Made by a program: the position numbers and the translations under genes | Origin: Acridotheres tristis | Lineage: Eukaryota; Chordata; Aves; Passeriformes; Sturnidae | Length of the DNA: 64,000 nt | Direction: 5' to 3' | Assembly: GCA_037013685.1 (NCBI GenBank) | Contig: CM072891.1 | Span: 15,724,501-15,788,500 of the forward strand | Shown: in pieces, positions 1 to 14,124 of the stretch | How the letters are laid out: every line of letters starts with the position of its first letter | Numbering within the stretch: position 1 is the stretch's first letter | Notes under the pieces: generated by a model | What the model saw: the letters and a program-made list of their open reading frames with translations, nothing else | The model's database searches: none | What the model was told of the DNA's origin: nothing

Positions 1-3000
1 CTCAAATTAGATCAGAATCAGATCAATCAGCTTTTGAAAAGGAAAATTTTATTTCCTTGCACACAGGGTCCAAATACATTGTGGTACCATCATAAATGAG
101 AAAAAAAATGAATTTAAAAAAGAGAACTGGAATTAATTAATAATGATGTAGGTAAAGCCTAGCACCAACATTTTTCACCAATTAGAAATATCTTGAGCAA
201 CTGATTGGCCTTGTATAAGTTTATTCCTGTATATCTTTGGGATTATGCTAGTATGATTACATCAGCATTTAGAAGACTACAGCAGCACTTACCCAGTTAA
301 GGGAAATTTTTATAAAGGGACAAAGGAAGAGCAAATAGGTACCTTACATATTTCAATGATTCTTTTCTATTACAAGTTTTTTTAAGCCAAATATGGTATA
401 AGGATCTTTTCCCTCAAGACTAGTTGAGACCGCTGAAGGGAGACAAGTTCTTTGCATTAAATGCTAAAGAGCAATATTATATGAAAGGTCCACTCACAAT
501 TGCAGTCAGAGATGCAAAGAAAGACTATTTTTTTAAATTACACTGAATTATTGGGTTGGAGACACCAGCAGCCAGGAGTTCTAAGTTACAGGAGACATGC
601 CTTTTATATAAAAACAGTCAAATCCTTTAATTTTTATACCCCATTTTTAAGTTTTATAAATTCTTTATGCCATGTAGAAGCTTTAGTCAGATACTGATAT
701 AGAATGTCAAATTTTGATTGCAGTTTTTTGGAGGGAACTATCATACAAATATGAGTAACTTAAAAGACATTTGGACTTCCAGTGGGAAAAAACCCTTCTC
801 TCTGTATTTACTCAAAACCAGAAATTTTGTTCTAATCATCAAACATTCATGAATGTTTATTCTTGACTTTGTATGATTGAAGTTATTTAAAAGTAGAATC
901 CTAGAAAGAGGAGTGAAGCTTAAGTGTATATGGAGAGATATTTGTAAACTGAGTGGTCTTATGAATTATAGATTGATCCAATCTAATTCCTGAATGTAAT
1001 ATATTTTTAGATACACAGATTGGAGAATCATGTCAATGTCAAATTGTGTCTGTAAGAAAATTCTAAGCCCAAATTTTGCATTACTTGTTGCATCTGAGTT
1101 ATAATTCTGGGAATGTACCAAACTCACTTTTTAGTGGGACCTTGCCTCTGTGGTTCTTCCTGTGGTTACCCTTACCTCTCCTGAGAGAAAAACCAACAAC
1201 TGGAATAATAAAACACTTTAGTCAGAGGCTGATAAACTTGTTACATAGAATTTTTATTTGAATTATTTGACTGACTTATGAAAGCTTTTAATCTATAGAA
1301 CACTTAATAGGAGTACATATATCATATTTTTCCTAATATAAAGGCTTACCAGCAAGTGTTCTCATGATTTATTTAATAACAGCTGGCTTTGTTGTAGAAA
1401 GTTATAGGGTTGCATTCAGTTTAGGTACACACTCAGTGCTGACCTCGTGGATAAGGTAGAATTATTGCAGATAGGTTGGACTGTACTGTTAGATTAAAGA
1501 CTAGTCAAATGTTATATTTAAACTTTAATACTTCTCAAAGTCAACTGTGTCCATAAATTTTGCTCACTTCTAGGACCATCTTTTCCACCTATACCCACCA
1601 ATCCTCCCTTTTCCTCATCCTGTTAGCCAGAGGCTCATTTGCTTCATGGTCATTTAGTTTTCTCAGCTGAGTGTACAGGAAGGGAGGTTCCTATGTGTGT
1701 GCTCTTTTGTGATATGTTTAAGCTCCAGAGAGTAAAATGATCAATTTCCAGATCAGATGTAGAAGGCTCTCAAACAAGCCAGCTCATAGAAAGCTCCTAA
1801 CTGCTTACACAGAGCACAGATACAAACATATACCTCTCGTAGCTCTTTCCTTGCAGCCTCAGTGTTGGGGAAGATACATATTTGGTGGCATATTTTGGGA
1901 ACATTTAATTTCCCCACCAGCTCTGACCAACAGAGCTCCCAGGGAAGTAATGATTTGAGACTTGAGCAAAAAAGTCCTGTCTTTTGGTGTTAGTGCTGTG
2001 TTAGATTTCAATAAAGTCTAACTTTCATAAATAGTTCTGCTTATTGTTCAGGTCATAAATAAGGACTCAGTATTAATTTTGGTTCACACATCCTTGTGTG
2101 CTTGTGTGCTTCACTGTGTGCCAGACACTGTGTGTCTCTCCTCTTTGTATAAAGTTATTTTCAGATAGAAAGAATGGGGCTTCTGAAATTTGTCATTCTT
2201 TAAGATACAGAGGTCAATCAGATCTTTGATAGATGAGAGGAAAAACATGAAAGGGTTGAGTTTTTTTCCTCTTAAAAGAAAAATGGTCTAAGTTTCATAT
2301 GATCATTAGTTACTCATCCACTAAATACAGAGTTGAAATTGAACATGCACTACAGGAATTATCTGGTTTCTAGAGAGTCAAGACTGTGTTTTTCCCTTCA
2401 GTTGTCAGTGCTTCTGTAGTGGCATATCCATTTTTGGTCTCAATGTGCATTGCTTTGTCAGACACAGTGTTCAGCCAACAGCTTTCCCAGGAAGTTCTCA
2501 AGTGTTTACCTGTACCAGGATTGAAACACAGAGGTCTTCATCTTTCTTGAAGACAAACTGGTGGAATGATAGGGCTCCAGTTTCTGTGTCCTACTGCAAG
2601 ATTCATTAACCACAACCATCCAAAGGATAATATGATACACTACTAAGTTCATTACTACATGCTGTTTTCCTATGGGCTATCGTACATGGCAAATTGAGAA
2701 ATTAATACTGAGTGTATAAACATTATTAGTTAGTTCCTAACAAAAAGCATACAACAGAACCGAGTACAATCTTTTTGTGGTAAAAACTGTTGCATAGTTT
2801 GGTATATTCATCCTTGGGTTTTCCTAATAGCTGGTCTGATAATGGTGAGTGACAGTTATTAGGCCTTGGTGAATCTATAGGAACAGCTGACATCTAATGG
2901 ATGAAGACAAATTACTGTGATTATGGTGCTAGGCTATACAGACTAAAAAAGAGTTTTTTGAGATGTTTAGGGTGATTTTAAAAAATTAACGTGGTAATTC

Positions 3001-5033
3001 AAGTTAATGTGCTACACATATATCAAGATTTCTTTGACATTTAATCATAACATTCTACTTTGAATAGCTGTAAGCATATATCATGGTACTGCTAATATTC
3101 ACTAACAATCAAAGACCATTTTAAAAGAACAAATGAAACTGATGTTGTCTAGTGCAGTCAGAAAAATTGATAGGGTTCTCATCAATTATAGATGCTTCCT
3201 CTCAAAGGCATTATTTTATTCTGCAACTATCTAGTAATCCCTAGAATAACATGAAATTATATGATGTCTAGTTTTTGAGTAATTTTATTTGCCAAGGCTC
3301 TGGGTGATCTCTGCATTCAAAGAGTTGAAATTTAAGTTAGATGGGCACTGTAATAATTTTGGAAGTGGAAAAGCCACTAAGTATGAGCTTATTTTTAACA
3401 GGTCTGCCTTTTCTTAATCTAATATCAATGAGGTTTTCCAGGCTGAAAATGTGGTTAAAGCTTGCTTTTGTGAAGCTTATAACATGAATGTTGATAGCAA
3501 ATTTACTGAGATGCTTTTCATAGATAAGTCTAATCCATTCAACCATCCTTATTGTTTTAAGCACGATAAGAACACACTTTAAAACCAAAGGGCAGATGGC
3601 AGAAGTTATGCATCCTGTCTGACTTGTCCTTAAAAATCATGTAACCACCAGAAAAGCAAGAAAATGTTTTCAGAAGTAAGGGTTTGTTAATGTTACACAC
3701 TGCAGGAGCACACCTCCCAGTATTTATGGCTCCACACGTGGCTATTTCTCCCTGTGGTACCACAAAGTTTCTGTCTGCACTACCTGACTGCACACCTTGG
3801 CACATCAAACTATTCCATAATGCTTGCCACCGTGAGAAACATTTTCTCAAAGACTAGTGTTTTAAAAAGATGTGATGTTTCTATGCAAGTTTGTATCTTT
3901 CCATTGCAGTATGAAAAATGTACCCTGCATCTCAGCTAAAATTTCTAGTTATTACAACTGATATGCTGTAGTCAGGTCCAATTTTTTTTTTTATCCTCAA
4001 CTGATCTTCAGCTATTAGCATGTCAGACAGAAATCAAACATTTTTGTGGTCTGTGGAATGTAGATGCCACGTGTTCTCAATCAGTAAAGGACTGTTGAGA
4101 TGTGCACTGAAATAGGCCTGTAGTGAAAGCATAAAATTATCCCAGTCAGTTTCTTATCTTGCAAAATGTACTTGATTGTTCTCTTTTGTCCAAAAAAGCT
4201 ATGCTGGCAATGACATTTTCAATAAGACATCAGATATGCAGTGTATTTAATGCATTTTTTCATTCCTTTATTTGTTACAGAAAAATATTTCCTCCCTTTT
4301 GTCAGATTCTTAACCCTAATATATTCTACTGAGACTTCCATTTGGAGACTGTATATAGTTTTGTTATCTCAATACCCAATGGGGTCTATCTGACCACAGT
4401 AATCTCTGTCAATTTTAGCTGAAAATTCAGCAACGTTCACATCAAGGATTACACGAATAGAGTATTATGGCAATTATAGTTTCCTCAGAACCTAAAATAT
4501 ACAGCAGTAGGTCACTTTCCCAGCTTACTTTGGAATGGTTATATTTCCATTATAGAATTTGAATTATATACGGACACCCAGGTTATTGCTCCTTTCTTCT
4601 ATCAGCTTTTTTGCAAAAAAACACATGATCTGTTATTTAGAGCCTAGCCCCAGGATGAACACCATTGTGACAGTGCATTAGCATTGGGGTAGAAAATGCA
4701 CATATCAAGGAAGATAAATCTAAATTGATTAAAAAATAGTACAAAAATGCATGTTGTATCTACATGATAAAGATATAATTCCTTTTTAATCTATGTTTAT
4801 GTCCCTTTCATGAAATATCTATACTACATGTGCTGTCATGCTCAAATAGTCTGTAACATTTTTCAAGAGAGGTTTATTTAATCTAGCTGTATTTTTAGTG
4901 TTTCCGTTTGTGCTTTTTCTATCCCTTAGAGAATAAAATAATAGGCACATCTGGGGCATGGTTCATCTCATCTGAAAAGAGACTTCTGAGATGTTATTGA
5001 AAAGACACTTTAAATGTGATAATGCGATTTCTC
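1..5033. other. Unique AT-rich non-coding stretch
   Basis: I see no gene, recognisable transposable element or RNA gene in this stretch. The longest open frame is 97 codons on the minus strand at 3557-3850; it has no recognisable domain and is the length expected by chance. A slightly GC-richer patch at about 3,590-3,830 has no identifiable origin. The stretch is consistent with intergenic or intronic DNA. Confidence 0.6.
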
Positions 5034-5055
5034 TTTTTTTTTTTTTTTTTTTTTT
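5034..5055. repeat. Poly(T) run
   Basis: An uninterrupted run of 22 T follows a short CT-rich lead-in. It could be the poly(A) tail of a minus-strand retrocopy or a simple mononucleotide slippage tract. No processed pseudogene or SINE is recognisable on the right-hand side, where the body of a minus-strand retrocopy would lie, so it is called only as a homopolymer. Confidence 0.9.
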
Positions 5056-5645
5056 AAGAAGGGAGTAAAAGGCGAAAGTCCCTTCACACTGCCTGACTTG
5101 CAATGGGGACATCCATATTCTGTGAAGAGATGACATCTAAATCATGCCAGGTAATAGATATAGTTTGGTCCAAGCAAAACCACTTGGCTGAGGGAAGCAG
5201 GGCCTTCATAGAGGCTGAACAGAAGAATGTCTGAGAAAACCTAGGGGTAATTTCAAAAGCTCCCTTTTAGATGTCTATTACAATATAATGTTAGATCACA
5301 TGATTATCATGTAGTTTTCTGCAGGAACCTGTAACACTTTTGGGATGGAGATCATAATTGGTCTCTATAATTCATAACTATTAAATGCATTCTTTTAATT
5401 GTGCCACCTCAATCCTTTGCTCACTATAATTCTCATTCCTAGTTACTGTCTAGGGGGGTATTTTTAATTACTACTCATTCCCATTCTTGAGGCATATGTA
5501 GAATAAAAAGCTTTCAGCATTTCCAGCCACTCTAGATTAATTTTCCTTTCTTCTATTTGTTCTGTCAGAGTTCTTATGAATACTACAGTAGCAACTCAAG
5601 TATGTCCCATCCTTCAAAAGTAATAGACAACAACAAACCTGTAAG

Positions 5646-5652
5646 AAAAAAA

Positions 5653-5683
<31 letters not shown>

Positions 5684-5695
5684 GAAAAAAAAAAA
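5646..5695. repeat. (AAAT)n microsatellite with A-rich ends
   Basis: About eight tandem TAAA/AAAT units are bordered by A-rich sequence on both sides. This is a tetranucleotide microsatellite that may have grown from an A-rich tail, but no retroelement body is visible next to it. Confidence 0.92.
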
Positions 5696-8600
5696 CAATC
5701 CAGCAACTTGTGGAACACACTTTAACTAGAATTTGCAAATATTACAAATTTTGGAAAAGTTGTATGATGTGTGCAAATTTAGAACAGAAATCTTGTCATA
5801 AGACAGGATAACTATTATGCTGGTCATCTATTTCTCCTTTGAAAGAACCAGTGAAATTCTCAAAAGAATTAGGCTTTAATTTAATTAATTTAACTTCATC
5901 AATTAATTGAAGTTATTTAATTAGTTAAATCTAATTGTAATTAAGTTTAGAATTAAATGTCACGCATTGTTTATTGCCAATTTTGCTTTGTAAAATAAAT
6001 ATCCACATCACTTTTCCTTTCATCCCTTTCAAGAGGGGCAAGCATAGTTTTTACCAAAGTTTTTCCTTCAAATTCGTCATTAATCTGACTAACAATCACT
6101 TATGTTCCCAGTTAATTGAAGTTACAACCTTTCCTGTAGGTGAGAGTTCTTTCCCTGACCATGGTGCACAAGAGGTCTAAGGCCTCAGCTTTAGTGAACT
6201 TCAGGGAACCTTTATTCTTTATTTTATTTTCCCTTGAATGGTTTCTGGGGACTATCAATGCCCTCAAGCAGGAAAAAAAAAATTAAGTCTTCACCAAGAC
6301 CCCCTGCCAGCTCACTGCCTACTTCCAAATTTTGTAAAATATGACAAAAACTTGTTAGTTTCTGTAGGAAAGAGAAATGGGAATTACTGTACACTATTAT
6401 AAAACTTTTTCATTTCATTGCTTTCCTTCTTTAGGCACCTGTGGACAGAGATATTTCTGTTTAGAATGGAAGCGACTGAATATAAAATTCCATTGTCACA
6501 AATGATATTTCTTTTGCTACTAAAATTTGTAGTCAGCAATCTACAGAGAAAAAGCACAAAAATTTTAACAATGTAATTCTTGTAAATTTGTTTAAAAACT
6601 TTTACTATACTTTGATAGTTTTTCTGGGATGAATTAAGGCAAAAAAAGAAAAAAGTGAAAGATTAATTATGAGATTGAAAGAGGGTAACTAAAACTATTA
6701 TATTTATTTCCATGCTTTATGTTTCTTACTTAAATATATCTAAGAACATCTATATTTGACCTTCACTAAGTAGTTCCTGTCAAAGCTAAGGACATTTTCA
6801 GAGGTGTAACCTTCTCATTCTCAATTTGATCCAACTCTCACCTGTTGCAGAGCAACTGTATATTAAGATGGCTACCAATTCTGTTATAATGTCAGGGCAC
6901 TTTTCATAGTTTTCAACATTGCTTACTAAAAAGGAGGAGTTCGTTTAGATCCAAAATCTTTGGGAAAAATAATTCGAGTTACAACTCATTGAAATTTTAT
7001 TTTCATGTTTTCCATGTATAGCTTACGTATTTTAATTGAGCTATATATTCACAAAAAAAAACAAAAAAACCAAAAAAAACCAAACTTAGATTGGCATTAT
7101 AAAGCTATCTATTCATATTAAGAGTAGCTAAAGAAAAAAAAAATCTGTTTCATGGTCGTGCTCCAGGGGTGATTACTTTTCCCATCTTTAAAGGACATAC
7201 ATAATGGCTTTGCTCCAGGAGGGTGCAAGAAATGTTGCCTGCTCCCTAAAAGAGAATGCCAGGTGGGACAGGGATAATGCTGGTGGCAGCAATGCAGTAA
7301 GAGGCTGTTTTAGCTGTTTTTAGCTGTGTATCCAGCCCAGACAGCTCCTTTCTCTGCAACAGGTGGCATCAGAGCATGTGTAATTACCAGCAATTTGCTT
7401 ATCACAATCTCTGGTAAGTGAAGTGCTTTATGATTACATGATAATACATTTGCTTCTTTGTCTGATCTCCACCTGCTCAGAACAGGATGGTACAGATAAA
7501 TTATTTTTATTCATGAATATTCTTAGGAGAGAGAGAGAGATATTGCTCACTGAACTAATTTTATTTTATCCCTGTAACTAGGCAGCTATTATTTCTTGTG
7601 GCAAATTTCAACCTCTTTGGATGCACTGCATAATAAAAGGAGCTACTAAAACTGGCAAACTCTTAATGTTATTTTGTGCCTTCATATTTTCCCTTGCTTT
7701 TAGGAGCTTCTGCAATAGAAACACAGAAAAGCAGTAACAGTTCAAATTCCAAAGTCTTCCTGCTTCTTCATTTACATATATAAAAGGTTAATGTAATATG
7801 TCCTAATGCATCTACTGTAGGTAAGGGCTTTTCTAATATTCCCAAATAATTTCTCTACATAAAAATACTCAGTTTGTTTATTTTTTTATTTTTTCTGTCA
7901 AACAACCCCAGAAGCCCAGAAAATCCTTAATTCTGTACTCTAAGTGATGCAATGACATAATTTAACGTGATTTCTGAATTTAATTTAATTTAAATAAGGT
8001 CTTGCTGTTATAACCCCTACAGATAACCCAGACTGTGCTGGCTGGGCCTGGTCTAGATGACATGTGGCTTAACAGCGTTGTGAGAACTCAGGGCAATGAC
8101 CAAATATGATCTGCTCCCCTTGCACCCCTCAAATACCATTAATGGGGTTTATAGGTGCCCTTTCCACTGGTGCAGAGTTTTTCACAGTGCTTAATGAGAT
8201 TAGGACACTGTTTAAAGTATATTGCCTGTGTTTGTGGTGTGGAGCAAATATTTACATTCAACATATGTTTTTGATAGAGGTTTTGGCTTAAAGCTGGTTC
8301 AGTATTTAACAGCACTAAGCTGTTGAAATGGGTGCAGTTCTAAACTGTGATAATGAGCTGCCTGGGACAGAATGTAGTCATGTAGTTGCAGGATGTGTTT
8401 GACACCACGTCAGGGTGGTAGCTGCTTATGAATTCTATCTTCTACCAGAAGATAATTGGTTAATCACACTTGATGCTTGGACAGCTTGGTGATTGTTCCA
8501 TGCAATGTAAAACAATTAAATATTTACATACAGTTAGTAATGCAATCAGATTCTCTGCTGCAAGTCAGGAACAGAGGAGAAAGGGGGAAGGAGAGAAAGA

Positions 8601-9045
8601 AGGTGAAAAAGTCAGCAGTGAAAATAGAATAGAGGTGAGAGAATAAACTTTTTTCCTTGAATAGCTGAGCATGCATTTTCTGTCGAATATTAAAGATTTA
8701 ACAGAAAGCTTATTTTTGTTTATTGGAAGTGCACTTCACAAATGCTTGAACTGACCTCAATCTTTGGGACAGCATTACATTTTCATATGAATCAAAATGC
8801 TTAGGCAGTTCTTTAGAGTGGAATTTGTATAGGCAATGTTCCCTTTGCCTTATTTATTATAACAAAATTTGTTAAAAGAATGATGTGTTGGCCAGACTAA
8901 AGACGAGAGAGTAATTTTACTTTAGTACAGTATGTTCCTTTGAATATAGTGGTTAAAGTTGTATTAAAACAACTAGTAAACTTGAAGCAAGATGGCCACT
9001 AATTTAATCTAAATAAAATTTGTGAAGGACAGGTTCCTAAAGCCT
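5696..9045. other. Unique non-coding stretch with candidate conserved block
   Basis: No gene or clear transposon is visible. A short AT-rich inverted repeat lies at 5,891-5,915: 8-base arms (TAACTTCA / TGAAGTTA) around a 9-base spacer. An A-rich tract lies at 7,052-7,085 and a short GA run near 7,527-7,540. The block at about 7,340-7,490 has E-box (CAGGTG, CACCTG) and homeodomain-type (TAATTA) core motifs close together and is discussed as a possible regulatory element. All open frames are 68 codons or shorter. Confidence 0.55.
7052..7085. repeat. A-rich low-complexity tract
   Basis: Runs of 7-9 A are separated by single or double C, giving an (A)nC-type low-complexity tract. It may be the remnant of an oligo(A) tail, but no element body can be recognised beside it. 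Confidence 0.8.
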
Positions 9046-9047
9046 GA

Positions 9048-9098
9048 ACTGAATGGCTTCACAAGGTACTTCCAAGCTCAATGATCCTGTAATTCCAC
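9048..9098 (+). repeat. Possible CR1 LINE 3' tail (very degraded)
   Basis: The order 'aggt-cttccaa', then 'caatgatcctgtaattcc', resembles the last ~50 bases of avian CR1 elements, where the sense strand ends in a 'CCTTCCAAC...ATTCTGTGATTC' pattern. The match is short and degraded, and no upstream CR1 body is visible. Chance similarity cannot be excluded. Confidence 0.35.
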
Positions 9099-9099
9099 A

Positions 9100-12000
9100 T
9101 AGTAATTGTATATAATGTTCTACTGTGCAACTTCCACTGGGTTATACCAAGGGAGAAATTTTTTTGAGACTTATCCATGTTGCATTCAGGTGGATACTGT
9201 GAGCCCTCAGCTATAATTATTGGAGAAATCTGCACCAAAAAGAGCCCCCTTGCACCCCTTGCACACAAATGCATGTTCAAGTGTGGGACAAAGGTCCATG
9301 TGCTCCTCCCTCAAATATAGATTTGGATCTGTACTTAGGCCCATTTATTTGGTCTATGTACACAGAGTCACAGAATTCTGAGTAAGGTCTGCACTGGCTA
9401 TTGATGTTTCTTTTGTACAAGGTTCTAGCTCTAAGCTTACATAATGTTTTGAGCTGCAGTTTGAACACTAGTGCTCAAATCATAGATTCCTTATTCTGTC
9501 TGTAAACAAGGAATCATGCTTATCAATGCACTAGGTAATGCATAAAATTTGGTTTAAAATGTTTAGCTACTATTATCTATGTCGTTAAAATATATTGTTC
9601 GGTTCATAAACACAACTATTGTAGAATTAATCTCCTCATTCTTTGTGTCTCTTTTAATGCAGTGAGTGTAGAAATAATTTTTATTATTAGAGTCATTAAA
9701 AACATCATTCAGGATATGACTTATGAAGGGGACAAGTGCATCAGACAGATTTTTAATTTTCTGCTGTTTTAGATCTTATTGTTTTGCGCTGAGACAACTT
9801 ATAATTCAAGATAAGAGAATTTATTTTCATACATAGGACTTCCATTGCTTTTCAGGTATGATTATATAATTTTAATTTCTCCTGATGGTAGATTAACAAT
9901 AGATTCAACACCAAAACCTATTTAGACAGAACGAGAGAAGATGATATTGGAATATTTGCTGTGTGCCTGAATACTAAACATATCAGGAAGCATATGAAAA
10001 TTAATACAAACATCATATTTGCTCATTTAGGGAAATTAGTCCAGGGGTAACTTTGCAGGTGTTCTTCCTGCTAAAGTTTCACAGAAGATGGGGTTAAGCT
10101 TCAGTGTGGCTGTGGGCTCCATTTAGAGGAAGTAGGACAGATGCAGAGCAGCCCCACGTGTGTCAAGGGACATTTTATACTGTCTAGGACAAGACTGAAG
10201 TTATGGGCCAGAAGTATTCCTGTCCCAAATCATGTAGCCTCATGATTCCTCTTGTCTCCCTTTCTATTGCACCAATATGTAATCCTTTATGTATTGCTGT
10301 GATCTTTCAGTAAATCCAAATTGGTCTCAAAACAACTATCAAGAAAACAGGGAGAATGACATATAGCATCTGTAACTGCTAGTCAGGAAACAAAAATGTT
10401 CTATGTTTTCAGATCTCTGGAGAGTAATAAATGTCACTTGAAACACAGATAGTACTTATAGTGACATAAAACCACAGCAAAATGTCCTAAAAAAACCCTT
10501 CATTTTAAAAATTGACACATACTGTATTCTTTTCAGCAAGGAAATGCACATCTTTGTCTTCCTCTGTTGTATTTCTACGAGACAGCCTTGCTGCAGCTGT
10601 AATTTAAAACACCACAGCTTTTTCCTGAGTCAAAAGTATTGCAGCAATCATCTGGTTTGAAACAGAAGGAGATGAAAGGCACACTGTTAATGCTTACTTC
10701 TACTCAAATTTCTGTTTCTTCTTGGTAGCCTATATGTCAAAAGTACCCTGATTTCAAATTACAAATTTTACATTGTTAAAAAAGCTTGCTGTCAATTTAT
10801 AGAACAGATACGGACCCCATGTGTGCATAATTCATCTCTGCTATTTTAGACTTGATCTTCTTAAGTGACCTGGAAACTTCAGAAAAACAGGCCTCTTGAT
10901 CAATGAGAATTGAGATAATCATTATTAATGTGGAAATTTTCTATCAAGAGCTCTTCAAATAGACTTTTCCTTAATTGCTTCCTCACCAGCACTGGAAAAA
11001 GGAAGTTAATTTGCACAGAAATAGCAAATAAATGGAAATAAGGAGGCTTGCAGAAAGCTTGTGAAAGTTATCTAAGCTTTTGTTGAAAAGATTTGAAGGG
11101 AGAACGTATTCAGTCTGAATGTGTTCATTAATCCCCAGTGGATATCTAATACAAATATGCTGGTCCACATTGAAAGCTCAAAAAATATCTCATTGCTGTT
11201 TGGGACAAATGTATGGGTAGCTCTTGTTAGAGAGGGGAAGTTGTTCTTTAATCGCTTTATTCATGTTGGTTTTAGGGGTTAAGAATCGGTTCATTTGAAG
11301 CTGTTAGGCTAAATCAGCCCTCATTAGCTCCTCAGATATGTTTTTTTGAAAGAAATTAATTAGAAGACCTTGATATTCTACCTTATGCTAAACTGCCTGA
11401 GTTATAATTGTGAGGATAATTGGATGTATCTCCCTACTCTATAGTAGGCATTCAATAGCAGATGGTGCCTTGATGTCTCATTTTTCAGAAATATGGTAGA
11501 TTGCATTCACTAGTATGCTAAAGAGTATCATCATAAATAATTGCCACTAAAGGAGTTGGCAAATAAAAAACATATATTATGACATGGATTTTAATAGAAT
11601 TTGAAATGGTTCCTATCTATTCAGAGAGAACTTGTAAAGTGCTGTAGAGTGCTTTAAGATATAAGATGTTGCATAGTAATAATTGCTCTTATACATTTGT
11701 CTGCCTGTCATTAGACTGTATTTTTCATGTAACTCATTTGTGTGATATTCATATCACACTCCATTTTTATTTATAAGGTTCTCAGCTGCAGGATTTTAAA
11801 TCATTCTTTAAAGTTTATTCATTTGGCTTTGCCTTTTAATTGTAGGCTTTTATATTTAATTAAGATTTTTGTGGCATCTGTTCCAGAAGTGCCATATAAA
11901 TGTTATGATTCATACGTTTATGAATTATAAATATTTTGTACCAAGAAAAGCCAAAACACAGAACTCCCAACACCTACACATAACTGGGAGAGCCATAAAA

Positions 12001-13400
12001 TGCCTAAAGTTGAAAGTGTGTGCAGTTTGTTTTTAAATGTAAAACTTTTCCATGTTTCTTGAAACAAAGTTAGAAAACTGTGGATTTATTTCTTACTAAT
12101 TCTCATTATACCACTCCATTTGTTTTAACACCAGTGTATTAACTATTTGAAGACCCCAGCAATCATTTCCTCTGTGGAACACACAGAAATGTTATTTCCT
12201 CCTTCAGGTGGGCTAGGAATAAATTTCTTGCAAATTACAGTGGTTGAATTGTTTTATTTTCAGACACCCGAGTATAGTTTATATGTCCCAGTGACTGAAA
12301 TGAGAATTACATGGATGCTTTCTATAAACCTGAAAGTTCATGAGGAGCTTCAGATTCCTGGTCATCTCAGGACCAGAAATGCAGATACAAAAACGATTTA
12401 ATCTTACTCTAGCTCTACCAAAAAAGGTTTGTACTCAACTTTTCCTGGTTTGTGTAAGGTGTATGTCAATGTTCTAATCACTGCTCACTGGCTGACAGTT
12501 CTACCTTCAGGATTGCCTGCTTTAAATATATGCTATTGGAATAAGGACAGGAAATGTTCACATTTTTATAGTGGCATTTAACATTTATTTGCAAAAGCTT
12601 GTTGTAGGCTAAGGCTTGGAATACTGAACAAAACCCATGGCCACCAGTCAAAAAGGATTTTATCTGTCAAGCCCTCAGTTTTCTCAGGCAAAAACGAAGG
12701 TGCAGCTACAGAAAAACATGAGGACTGGGCAAGCATGGGAGCTGGATGTATAATGTGTGTGTTCAGTAAACACCTGCACTTATCCCATTGAATATTCCCT
12801 GGCTCCCCTGAATCCCTGCTCAGCTCCCTCAGCATGCTCTGGCACAGAGCTGTAAAATCCAGTCTTCAGCTGCACCATGGTCACCTTCCTTGTACCTCTT
12901 GGAATTGTCCCCCACTATCAGCTGATACCTTCCAGCTCTTGCACTGCAAAATAGGATTCTGATTCCACTCTAATCTCTTCTTCCCGTGCCTTTTATGCTA
13001 TACAGATGTTCAGTGTCTTCTCTTTTCCAAACTGCATAATGCTATCTAGTTCACCCATTCTTTCTAAGGAAGTCATGCCACTTCCATAATAATCAGTATG
13101 ACTGAATTGACTTTGTTAATTCATGAAAGAAGCAATCTTTAAGTTTTCATTATTATAAAATTATTTTTAAATTATTCTTAGAAGAAAGGGATAAAATTAA
13201 AGAGAAATACAATTGAAATACAATCAATAAATTATTCCTGAGAAAGGAATCAAGACACAGAGTTAAAATCCATCCGTGTTGACTCTTAATCTTTTAATTT
13301 CATACATAACGATTCAATGTAATTATTCTAATATATGCATACTCATTATATTGTGAAATGTACTAATACAAGTCTGATATAGATTGACTAGCCAAATAAT
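9100..13400. other. Unique AT-rich non-coding stretch
   Basis: No gene or clear transposable element is recognisable. Blocks of mixed composition near 10,020-10,260 and 12,590-12,960 are GC-richer than their surroundings, but I could not assign them. Stretches at about 11,220-11,420 and 11,760-11,930 have the homeobox-site-rich, low-repeat look of vertebrate conserved non-coding DNA, which was not tested. The open frames are 85 codons or fewer, without recognisable domains. Confidence 0.55.
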
Positions 13401-13401
13401 T

Positions 13402-13625
13402 AGGATCACAGAGTAACTCAGGCTGGAGGGAGCTTCAGGAGGTCTCTAGCCCTGCCTAGTGCTCGAAGCAAGATCAGCTCTGAGATCACACCAAGTTGTT
13501 CAGGGCTTTGTTCAGTCTGGTCTTCAAAACCTCCAGGATTTGCAACCACCCTGGGCAACCTGTTCAGATGTCCTTATGGGGAAATTTTTTTTTCCAGTCT
13601 GGACCCACATTGTATCTCTTTGAGA
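13402..13625 (-). mobile_element. CR1 LINE fragment, antisense, 3' end
   Basis: Read on the plus strand, the block opens with 'gatcacagagtaactcaggctggaggga' (shown in two parts: gatcacagagtaactc, then aggctggaggga) and continues with 'ccaagttgttcagggc', 'cctccaggatttgcaaccacc' and 'gggcaacctgttcagatg'. This is the order found in the reverse complement of avian CR1 3' ends: TCACAGA start, 'GTTGCTCAAAGCCC', 'TCCAGGGATGGGGCATCC', 'GGGCAACCTGTTCCAGTG'. The element is therefore on the minus strand, with its 3' terminus at the left. It is 5'-truncated at the right, as is usual for CR1, and diverged enough to be an old copy. It carries only the region coding for the end of ORF2 plus the 3' tail, so it cannot move on its own. 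Confidence 0.85.
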
Positions 13626-14120
13626 CAGATGAAATTACTATTTTTTTCCCCTGAATTTACTGGACAGGCACCTGCCCAGCAGCAGAGTGTACACTGACAA
13701 CTGGACAGTCAGCTGAACTCACATATCATTTTGAGATAGAAACCAGAAAAAACACACATGTGCCAAGCTGAAGCTGGCTGACATACAATGCATTTTTTTA
13801 ATATGCTGGAGGGTATGGAGTCTGCCTGCATGTCTATCAACTTCCCAAAACACAAGTTAAACAATAATGTGTAATGTATTAACTACTTAAACAACATAAA
13901 ATGAATCTCCATGTGCCTGAACATTCCTGGGACTCTTTGTTCAAAATCCTGTTGAATAGTTTAAAAGAGAAATATTGACACTCAGAGAGCAAAACTAATT
14001 TTCTCGTGGGTAAAGCTCCACAGTGTTCTACACCTCTGCAAAATTTTATGCATATTAAAGGGAGACTCTAACTTGGATGAGTGTTAGTAGAAGTAACTAA
14101 GCTGACAGAGAAGGTAAAAC
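13626..14120. other. Non-coding stretch between CR1 fragments
   Basis: This unique sequence lies between two CR1-type fragments. It contains no open frame of note and no recognisable repeat. Part of the first ~100 bases could be further degraded CR1 sequence, but the similarity is too weak to call. Confidence 0.45.
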
Positions 14121-14124
14121 TTAA

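Noticed and set aside
3557..3850. 97-codon minus-strand frame
   Set aside because: No domain, signal peptide or splice context was recognised. The length is within chance expectation for 64 kb in six frames.
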